Source: Cercis canadensis (lineage: Eukaryota > Streptophyta > Magnoliopsida > Fabales > Fabaceae). From it: a DNA stretch of 64,000 nt. The position numbers and the translations under genes are program-made. The stretch is from contig QAOA01006526.1 of the NCBI GenBank assembly GCA_003255065.1, forward strand, positions 123,333 through 187,332. The letters run 5' to 3'. This document shows, piece after piece, positions 54,501-64,000 of this stretch. The notes beneath the pieces were generated by a model. It ran no database searches. It saw only the letters and a list, made by a program, of their open reading frames with translations, and was not told the origin of the DNA. Each line of letters opens with the position of its first letter. Position 1 is the first letter of the stretch.

Positions 54501-57500
54501 TTGATTTTACTCTTCTGGAGGTGAAGTGCCTTGCTTTGAGCATTTATGCATGTCTGATGGCTAGAGGAAGATTTCTTTAGTTCTCATCCTTTAAATGGGA
54601 TTAGATATCATACATTCGTTCAGGCCAATAATGAATTGTCACTTAGTATAAAGAATATCATATTGTTACAGAAATCCAAATTAACAACTGGGTCAGGTAC
54701 AATAGAATAAATGATTGCTTTTCATCTTTAGTACTGTCACATACTGAATGCCTTTGGAAGATTGGCTGGAGAAGTTGGTGATATTGATCTGTTTCTTTCT
54801 GGATTGGAATGTCAAACTCATGCACCTGGCTTGTATGTGATGGCACAGATCATTGGCAAGTCTGTAGTGATAGATCTCAGATTCAAAAATTTGAGCATGG
54901 AAAACCCTTACCCCTATTATGTGTTATGGAGAGTGGGGATGCTTTGTGGATTTTGTAATGATCCTTTACCAAGTATGAATTTTGAAAGTATAGGTGCTTC
55001 ACATATGTTAGTTTCCTGGGCCATTTGGTTGTGAACAACTTGGATTTAAAATTAGTATGAATTTGAGTAAATGGTTGATTGGTTTCAGAACAATACTTTT
55101 CTAATTTTTAGATTACACATATGACCTGATTACTATAAGGCTTTGTACAGAAAGTTTAAGTGAACAAACTTCACTAGATCAATTGTCATCGTTAGATTTT
55201 CTGAACTTTTTAGTTGAATAATTTAAATATGTGCAATACAGCTTTTAGTAGTGGTTTTCTGGTGTCAGACATAAAGGTAGATGAAGTTTTAGCCTTTAAA
55301 GCTTCTTGATCAAAATCATGAAGCCAACAAAGATAAAAAGAAAGAATGAAAGGATTGAAGGGGTCAACTTTGGTGGTCAATAATGATGCTTTAATTAATT
55401 CTGTTCCGTTCATTGCTATAAGATTACTTTGGTGATGAGGTGACTGTCTTGGCATTTTATTTTATTATTTGATTTAGCAGAAGCTTTGTTTTAACAGGAA
55501 GTTTGCCGTCTCAGTAACTATGGGCAAGCTCCAGTTAAGGTCCTGATAGCATCGAATTTGCCTCATTTTTATTGTTGTTTAATGAACTAGAAAAGCTAGG
55601 AGTCCAACAACTTAGTAGTTGGAAATAGACATTCCAGGAAGTATTAGAATCTTAGAGAACAGAAAAAATGAGAAATGTGAAATTTTGTGGTCCACAAATG
55701 AGTTTTGTGGCACTGTCATCTCCTTCTGGTTTTGGTCAGTGAACAAATGAATATAAGAAAACTCTATCTTTCTTCTTTGTTTGTTCTCTTCTGTAATGAG
55801 AATTTGAAGAATATATAATACATCAAATTGCAAAACTATGAAGTGTAATATGGTTTTTAAATATTACAAGTGTAAAAGAATCATATGGACCATGGTGTAT
55901 TTTTATATCTTGTGTTAATACAGAGGTTGGCTATCAAAGTGTCACAATTTATAGGCCTAGAAAGTAGAAACATGAGTTCATATATATAAGCAATATTTAG
56001 CAAAATCCATTGCAGTCTATTTGTAGTTGAAATTTTGGATCGTAAGATGCTTGTGCTGGCTGATAATAGGTAGCATACATGGAAATTTGCAGGTTGTTGT
56101 TGTCTCAGGTGAAACTGGTTGTGGTAAGACCACACAACTTCCTCAATACATTTTAGAATCTGAGACTGAAGCTGCCCGCGGAGCTGTCTGTAGTGTAATT
56201 TGTACTCAGCCTAGAAGAATATCCGCTATGTCTGTTTCTGAAAGAGTTGCAGCAGAACGTGGGGAGAAATTGGGAGAATCTGTAAGTTTCTGTATCTGAT
56301 GTGCTGGCTGATGCTTGTAATACTTGAACTAATATACAATTACTGATTGTTGAATTATCAACATAACATCTTTGCATTTACCCCTTCCCTTCTTGCAGGT
56401 TGGTTACAAAGTTCGGCTGGAGGGTATGAAGGGAAGGGACACTCATCTTCTTTTTTGCACTACAGGTGTATTATTGCGGAGATTACTTGTGGACAGGAAT
56501 TTAAAGGGTGTAAGCCATGTCATCATTGATGAAATTCATGAACGTGGAATGAATGAAGGTAGCTATATAATTGAATTATTCCTCTACCATTTTTCATTCT
56601 TTCAAAATAAAAATAAAAAAAAACTTTACCATTGTTTTGCACTTTTGTCAGATTTTCTTCTTATTGTCCTGAAAGAACTTCTCCCTCGCCGGCCAGAGCT
56701 GAGGTTGATTTTGATGAGTGCAACCTTAAATGCAGAGCTTTTTTCTTCCTACTTTGGTGGTGCTCCAACTATACATATTCCTGTAAGTTCAATACTCATT
56801 ACTCTAACCTATGTGTTATTCAATCTCTGTGATTCAGAATGACTAGTTGAACCATTGTTTTCCATTAATAAGTATCTTTTTCTGCACTTAATTTTACCAT
56901 GACTCATGATATACTTTCTTTCTGTACATGATGGTTTTCTTTTTCAGTTGTTTATTACATGAACATATAGAGTAAAAAGTAAAGACTGTGATGTAGTTTA
57001 ACTATTATACTAATAAACTACTTACTTATTAAATAAAAACTTGAGTGGGAATTCTTTGGCATGTTACCAGTGTCCATTTGTGTGCAGTATAGTAGACAAA
57101 CCATAAGCTTGTTTTTCTGTTATGTCTTAAATACTTGGTGCTTCTTTTAATTTTCACTGCCAATAATATAGGAATTTCACATTATGCTGGTGTGGTAGCT
57201 GTATGCTATAGATTGTGTGAAACATATGCTTTTATTTCCCTTCTGATTTTCTGGGGCACTTGTATGATTTCTAGGGTTTTACATACCCAGTTCGAGCACA
57301 TTTTCTTGAGAATATTCTGGAAATGACCGGATATCGGTTGACTCCTTATAACCAAATTGATGACTATGGTCAAGAAAAGAAATGGAAAATGCAAAAACAA
57401 GCTCAAGCTTCCAGAAAAAGAAAGAGTGAGATTGCTTCTACTGTTGAGGTACTGAAATTTGCTAGAAAGCACCCCTGCCTTTTTTGTTTTCTTTTTTTTT

Positions 57501-60500
57501 TTTTGAATTTTTTTTTTAGTTTCTTTGCTAAATCTTTACCCTCGAGATTTTGAATAGGATGCACTGGAAGCTGCGAACTTTAAGGGCTATAGCCTATGCA
57601 CTCAGGAGTCACTATCCTGCTGGAGTCCTGATTCAATTGGTTTTAACCTTATTGAACATGTGCTTTGCCACATTGTTAGGAAAGAAAGGCCAGGTGCTGT
57701 TTTGGTTTTTATGACTGGTTGGGATGACATAAACTCTTTAAAGGATCAGCTCCAATCACATCCTCTATTAGGAGATCCTAGCCGAGTATTGCTTCTTGCA
57801 TGCCATGGCTCCATGGCCAGCTCTGAGCAGGTGACCTTACTAATAAGAATCTGGAAAGGATATGCATACTCATAGTTGTCACTTAATCATGTAGATCAGG
57901 GTCAATCTAGTTCAATCCAAGTCCAAGTTCTCTTAGAGTCTAGGACTTCAAAAAAGAATGCCTTTCTTATGCTATCAAAAATAATTCTTTTATATAAAAA
58001 GAGGTTTCTAAAAACTTGTTTAGGGTGTTTTGAGAAAAGAAAGAGGAGATATTTTTAAATAAATATTTAAAGAAGAAATGAAGACAATCCTGTCAAATAT
58101 GATATCTACCTTTCATGTTTAACTTTCTTTGGCAATAAAATTAGCCGAAGTAATTGAATATTAAAAGGATCCTTGTTTTCTAATGTACTTTTTTCTGGTT
58201 TGGAGGGGGGTTTGATGGGACACTTTTCACATGGAAGAAATTATGTTATGTGAACATTTTCCACGTTTATCTCAATAAGGCACATTTTTCTTCAAGTTGT
58301 ATATCTTCATTGCAACTTTTAGTTCTCATGCAATCTTGGGTTTTGGCTATGTTTCTTTTCATGCAGAGGTTGATATTTGATAAACCTGAAGAAGGAGTGA
58401 GGAAAATAGTCCTTGCCACTAATATGGCTGAGACTAGTATTACCATTAATGATGTTGTCTTTGTGGTTGATTGTGGTAAAGCCAAAGAAACATCATATGA
58501 TGCACTAAATAACACTCCTTGCTTGCTTCCATCTTGGATCTCAAAGGCTGCTGCTCGGCAGGTATTTATGATTGCTCTAAATAGTTCTGTTGATCATCTT
58601 GTGAATTATTCTTTATATTTCCTCTCAATTTAAATACAAGTTTATTAAGTGCACTATTTTGGACACATCAAAATCATGACACTAAAAATAACGAAAATAA
58701 AAAGATCCTTGAAGCACCATTTTTGTATGCAAAAATGAATAATAAAAAAAAAAGAATTCAAAAGAAAAGACAAGAAAAAATTATTTGCAAAGACGAAAGT
58801 TGAGAGGAGACACAATTTGCAAGTTATGTTGCTTTCTTCACCATTTATGTTTTGGGGGGAATTAGATGATGCATGTATAGTACTGTGTGCAATTAGTTAG
58901 TCAATTAGCCTTTACTGTATATAGTTCTAATTAGCTGGTGAATAGCTGTATCATTAACTGCAATTGATGTAATCAATATAAATAAGAAAGTTCTGTGAAC
59001 CATTCTCACACATTCAGCCACTTCTGTCTTCTCTATTTTTCACACAAACAACCATTCATAGTCTCGCCCCCCACGCCATCTTTTGAATGTTTGGATTTGT
59101 AACAGATGGTTTACAGAGTTTTCGTGTTTTTTTTCCCCTTCAGAGAAAAGGAAGAGCTGGTCGTGTTCAGCCTGGGGAATGTTATCATCTCTATCCCAGA
59201 TGTGTATACGATGCTTTTGCCGATTACCAATTGCCTGAGCTTTTAAGAACACCTTTACAGTCCTTATGTCTGCAAATCAAGAGTCTACAACTTGGAAGTA
59301 TCTCAGAGTTCCTAGCTAGGGCTTTGCAGCCACCAGAACCTCTATCGGTAAAATTCATTGCATATATTTTTGGAATTTGCATTGAATATGAGATGAGATG
59401 GTTGCCATTTGACTTAATTGCCATGTGCTGCAACTTGAGGCATATTCTACCTCTATAAGCAGCGTCATTCAATTTAATTTATTATGCTATCAATAATGTT
59501 CACTCTTCAGGTTCAAAATGCTGTTGAATATTTGAAGACTATTGGGGCTTTAGATGAGAATGAAAATATGACAGTTCTTGGTAAAGAGCTCATATTCTGC
59601 TCCCTGTTGATCTGTTTGATACTTTTAGCACTTGTGATTGGTTGCTCAAAGCTTTTCAAATGCATTCTCTTGGGTTATTCTGTACAGAGAAACATCTAAT
59701 CTGGAGTTATTGTGTTGCAGGGCGCAACTTGTCAATGCTTCCCGTAGAGCCCAAACTTGGCAAGATGCTGATTTTGGGAGCTATCTTCAATTGTTTAGAT
59801 CCCATAATGACTATTGTTGCTGGACTTAGTGTAAAAGATCCATTCTTGATGCCATTTGACAAGAAGGATGTAAGTTGCTGTTATTATGACTGTTAACATT
59901 TTCTTCTCTCCCCCTTGTAGATTGTTATTGGATGTTCCACTTGCTGGGTGAGTGCTTTGGGTTTCAATCTAATTAAGTACTCCATGTTCCCGAGATCCAT
60001 TGTTTTTAAGAATTGTATTTCTTTGAAAACTAAATTACAACATGATTGTGGATTCATGCTGTACCATTTAGTAGGTTGATGTCAACCAATTGACTATAGG
60101 TTTCTTTATTGGTTGAGTAGATGTAACCAAATGAGCATGCATGACTTTATAACCATATGTGATTCAATAGTTTGTTATGATCCTAGATCTTTCGATTTTC
60201 AACTGTACTTTGTTATAAGATATATAAAATATCCATGTTAACTGCCTGTTTTTGAAGGTATATTATGCAACTTGCGTCTTCAATCTGCCAGTAATTTGGA
60301 TGCATCCTTCATTTCTCCTATTACAAATTAATATACATTATACTAGATAAATTGTAAAGCAATGTCCTATTGGTTACAGTATATATATTTTCCAGAAGGG
60401 GTGTCAAACTAAAATGTGTTTTACAATTTAACTACTGTGGATTTTTCAGAATGAATGTTTAATTTTTCTGAGTTTTAAACATCTGGAATTAGAGTAATTA

Positions 60501-63113
60501 AGGCATAGTAAGTTGAAGAAAATATTACCACAGTCAGCAGCCTTGCAAATGTCGCTGATGATTATGTGGATATATAATCATTAGATAGTAGGATATATGC
60601 AAAGTCTATTAAGTTCAATTCAGTTAACAGAATATGATATTATAGTTTCAAATTTTATGGTTGCTGGGCCATGGGAACCGAACTTGAAAATGAGAAGTCA
60701 AGATAAAGTCTCAAGCTCTTAGGTAGAGAGGACCTAGTTTCCTGTTTAATTGTTTTCTGTTCTCGTTTTTTGGCAGCTTGCAGAGTCTGCCAAAGCCCAG
60801 TTTGCCGCTCATGATTATAGTGATCATCTTGCCCTAGTCCGAGCTTATGAGGGTTGGAAAGATGCCGAAACACAGCAAGCTGGCTATGAATACTGTTGGA
60901 GAAATTTTCTTTCTGCCCAAACACTTAGGGCCATTGACGCACTTAAAAAGCAATTCTTCTGGTTGCTCAAAGATATTGGTTTGGTTGATCACAATGCTGA
61001 AAATTGCAATACATGGAATCATGATGAGCATCTGATCCGGGCAGTCATCTGTTCGGGTTTGTTTCCTGGGATATGCTCTGTTGTGGTAATCCATTCTGCT
61101 TTTCTTTTTATTTATATGACCACTTACAATTTTATTTTTCAATTTGTTCTTTTCTTTTTTGTTCTGTGTGTGTATTATGTAATTATGCTACAATTGCTAT
61201 AATTTTTTTCTTTCTACTTGTGATTAAGTATGACTTTATTATAAGTGGCAAACCTGAGTGATATATATTTACTCATTGCATCGCTAAAAGAATATCAGTC
61301 ACGTGAAACTATGTAAATTTTGGTCCCTAAAAGATGTGCCTTCTCTCAATTTACCCCGTAATCTTCAAATTTTCTCAAATGAATCCTTGAATGTTTATCT
61401 TGGTTCAACATAGGATCTCTATTAGCTCAATTGTGAAGCCACTGACAGAAATGCTCCTCTGTAATGTTTTCTGCTTTTGTGTTGAACAACTACTCAATAG
61501 TCAGGCCAAAAGCCACGTTTTTCTTCAAATTCTTACCTTCTTTTATCCTAATTTCAGAGTAGCCAATTAGAGACACAGGCAGAAAATGTTACACATGGGC
61601 ATTCTGTTTGGTCACATATGCAATATCCATCAGTGGCTTGACAACTAGGTTGATGGAGGTCCTGCATTGTAACAATTTGAAGATTTAGGGATTTGATTTA
61701 AAAGATTAGGGACCAACTTGAGAAAAGGCACATCTATCAGGGACCAGAATGATAGTTTTCTCTAAATTTTAAATTGTATATCACAATTAGAAATTACTTC
61801 CATAATGTTCCTTTTGTAAATTAGTGTTGCGATTACCATGTCCTATTCTTGTGGATATGAGCCCTCATTAATTGTGTTCTACAGAATAAAGATAAGTCAA
61901 TAGCACTGAAAACAATGGAGGATGGTCAGGTTCTTCTGTATAGTGTAAGTTTCTCTTCTTTTGGATGCTTGATGTTGTACCTCCATCCATGAATTCTTAT
62001 GATCCTGTGTGATTAGAGAAAAATCTGATCCATCAAGATTTTAATACTGTAATTTTGGCTTTTAATTATGACCTTGGGCTGCATTATGTAGAACTCTGTA
62101 AATGCTGCTGTACCCAGAATTCCTTACCCGTGGCTAGTGTTTAACGAAAAAGTGAAAGTGAATTCAGTATTCCTACGGGATTCAACCGGTGTATCTGATT
62201 CAGTTCTCCTCTTATTTGGTGGGAAAGTATCCAGAGGTGGACTAGTAAGTTCCTGTTTCTTTCTCCCAAGATCAGTTATTTTTGATTGTAATTACTGGTT
62301 AATCTATTTTATACTCTTATTATGCTACAATGTAAGCTGAACATAATATATTATTTCTTTTGACAGGATGGTCACCTGAAGATGTTGGGAGGCTACATAG
62401 AGTTTTTCATTAAACCTGGATTAGCTGAGACTTACTTGAGCTTAAAGAAGGAGCTGGAGGAACTAATACAGAAAAAAGTAAGCACATGTTGATCATATCC
62501 TAAAATTTAATATTTTGCAAGATTGAGTTTTTATTTTGTTTTTCAAATGTTATTCAATCGCATAGCCAAATTCTTCCAGAATTCTCACCCTCTCTGAGAA
62601 TCATTGACATGGTTACCTTTTATGATTTGTATGTTATTGCAGCTTCTGGATCCCAAATTGGATATTCAATCACATAACGAGCTTCTTTCTGCTGTAAGAT
62701 TGCTGGTGTCAGAGGACCGGTGTGATGGCAGATTTGTCTTTGGTCGCCAGGTGTTACCACCATCAAAAAAGGCAACTGACTCTAGAAGTGGTGTTGGATC
62801 TGAGGATATTAATTTCAAAAACCAGCTGCAAACATTACTTGTTAGGGCTGGACATGATCCACCAACCTATAAAACAAAACAACTGAAAAACAATCAATTC
62901 CGCTCCACTGTCATATTCAATGGCTTGAATTTTGTTGGGCAGCCTTGCAATAACAAGAAACTTGCAGAAAAGGATGCTGCTGCTGAGGCTATTCTATGGT
63001 TAAAGGGGGATACACGTTCATCTTGTGAAGATATTGATCATGTGTCTATGCTTCTGAAAACGAGCAAAAAGAAAAAGCAGAAGGCTTCATTTAATGGTGC
63101 TAAATGGAGTTAA
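51505..63113 (+). CDS. DEAH/RHA-type ATP-dependent RNA helicase (DExH3/DExH5-like), 19 exons
   Basis: Exons are 51505-51846, 52592-52746, 52828-52915, 53401-53646, 54362-54457, 56093-56281, 56399-56558, 56652-56782, 57275-57448, 57558-57830, 58367-58561, 59144-59347, 59511-59580, 59721-59869, 60777-61085, 61885-61944, 62092-62244, 62367-62477 and 62643-63113. All joins keep frame and give 1191 residues. Helicase motifs are GETGCGKTT (315-323), [15 protein letters not shown] (416-422), SAT (448-450), [11 protein letters not shown] and QRKGRAGR (683-690). The HA2 and OB-fold regions follow, then a C-terminal double-strand RNA-binding-like domain (about 1093-1155) and a basic SKKKKQK tail. The architecture is that of DHX36/DHX9-like helicases; from memory the closest Arabidopsis genes are At1g48650 and At5g04895. 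The first 58 residues lack acidic residues and are rich in Arg and Ser, like an organelle presequence. The RNA target is unknown. Confidence 0.95.
53040..53376. repeat. tandem duplication of about 165 bp inside helicase intron 3
   Basis: Copies at about 53040-53198 and 53202-53376 share CGATTAAC(T/G)AAATGAAG, TTGACTAACAACC, TGATCAGAAAACATGGCTGG and TTCTTTGTGCTTTCTTA. The second has an extra piece near 53325. Divergence and indels show this is a real, older duplication, unlike the N-separated ones. Confidence 0.85.
58870..59055 (+). mobile_element. LTR-like fragment in helicase intron 11
   Basis: The sequence reads ATTAGTTAGTCAATTAGCC, ...TGTATATAGTTC, then ATATAAATAAGAAAG and CATTCTCACACATTCAGCC, ending CACACAAACA. 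This succession resembles short plant LTRs with a promoter and R region. No clear 5' end or target duplication was found. Confidence 0.35.
61301..61763. mobile_element. foldback MITE in helicase intron 15
   Basis: The left end TTTGGTCCCTAAAAGATGTG continues CCTTCTCTCAA and is matched by the reverse complement of the right end (TTGAGAAAAGGCACATCTAT, CAGGGACCAG). Inner blocks also pair: CTTCAAATTTTCTCAAATGA with the TTTGATTTAAAAG...TTGAAG side, and GAAGCCACTGACAGA with the CATCAGTGGCTTGAC side. It is non-coding, and spliced out if the intron is as drawn. Confidence 0.75.
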
Positions 63114-64000
63114 GTGACCAAAGAAGACCAAGATGTCTTGAGAGATTTATTATGATTATTTACTGAGGAAGAACTCCTTATCCATATTGAAGGTTGTGGT
63201 GCATTGGATGCGATGATGGTCTTTCCAGTCATCATCCTGTAAGCGAGTGTACAGAGCTATTAAGGGAATTAGGATCTGACAGATATTAACCTGAGCCCTT
63301 TTTTTCGGTAGGGGGTGGTTGCTTCCAGTTCCAGAGTCTGCCTGGACCATGAGCACACTTAAATAATTCTAGAGATTTTAAGTATTTTGACCCCAGAGAT
63401 TCACTGGTTGAGAACAGGGAGCTACTACAATTAATGGGGAAAGTTTTCTTGCAGAAAGGGGAGCAAGCAGGATACATTTTGTATCTAGGGACAACTAATG
63501 CATTTTTTCTATATTACTTGTGCTGTAAGACAAAATCCTTGTCAGGCGGAGGAGGAGTCATTTGCCATTTCTCATTGGGGGCAGAACTTCGGACCAGGCA
63601 TTTCATCAGAGGGGTATATGTATTTATTTCCAGTTCCTAATCAAGAATGGGGATTACTGGGGAAACATCATGGTACCATAGAAGTACCCAAAAGCTATGC
63701 AGATCACTGAGTTGAAATATAGAATTTGTATCTAGGGATGAATTTTACTCTTAAAAATAGATGAGAATTAGCTTTTTACCGTGCTAATTTTTTCTTTTGC
63801 CCTCCTCTTTGGATTCTTCTGTACTCGATCACAAGGACATCATATTTATGTGAAAGGGAACAAAAAATTCTATACTGTGGTTAACTGCCTTGCATGTTTA
63901 AGCGAAATCTCTCTCGTGGCCTTTTGACTCAAAAATTGCAGGTTTAAAAAGTTATTATTGAAATATAACACATTTGAAAGTATTTACACAAATATTACAG
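63114..64000. other. 3' flank of the helicase gene, no further gene seen
   Basis: It probably contains the helicase 3' UTR. Small open frames around 63434-63710 show no recognisable domain. Confidence 0.45.

Noticed and set aside
63434-63710. Small frames after the helicase stop codon
   Set aside because: No recognisable domain and no splice link; more likely 3' UTR or intergenic.

Overview
This window is nuclear DNA of a eudicot plant. The reasons are AT-rich intergenic DNA, genes with many GT-AG introns, a plant-type U4 snRNA promoter, a MIR157 hairpin, and plant-specific families (dirigent, DUF599, WAT1-like EamA, plant PAPS-type poly(A) polymerase). The species cannot be fixed from sequence alone. 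Nothing bacterial, viral or CRISPR-like was seen.

Layout, left to right. Positions 1-9.4 kb are gene-poor: a two-exon gene for a small secreted proline-rich peptide (610-1628) with an LTR in its intron, a U4 snRNA gene on the minus strand (about 2518-2671) with its own USE and TATA elements, and a single-exon dirigent gene (3524-4084, minus). At 9.6 kb there is a canonical miR157 precursor with an upstream TATA box. From 9.8 to 16.4 kb no gene was found; this stretch holds a 371-bp duplication around a single N and a 63-bp triplicate repeat. From 16.4 to 23.4 kb there are two tandem DUF599 membrane-protein genes (minus), separated by two inverted-repeat transposons and a relic of duplicated 5' flank. 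From 24.4 to 30.2 kb lies a complete 12-exon nuclear poly(A) polymerase (minus). From 31 to 34 kb there are two inverted-repeat elements and a second 371-bp duplication around an N. From 34.6 to 40.7 kb lies a complete 10-exon PP2C phosphatase (plus). From 41.1 to 43.0 kb there are two further TIR elements. A 7-exon WAT1-related transporter (44.8-46.6 kb, plus) converges on an intronless CCT delta chaperonin gene (48.5-50.1 kb, minus). That gene is head to head with a 19-exon DEAH/RHA-type RNA helicase (51.5-63.1 kb, plus).

All seven larger protein genes could be resolved to full open frames with consistent intron phases, so none looks pseudogenised. Most are housekeeping functions (RNA 3'-end formation, RNA helicase, splicing snRNA, protein folding, signalling). 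They are not an operon or a pathway. The gene content DUF599 / MIR157 / WAT1-like / CCT4 recalls, from memory, a cluster on Arabidopsis chromosome 3 and suggests conserved microsynteny.

The most useful observations are the unlisted RNA genes (U4, MIR157), the candidate signalling peptide, several transposons with recognisable target-site duplications, and strong signs that the single Ns are unresolved contig overlaps.
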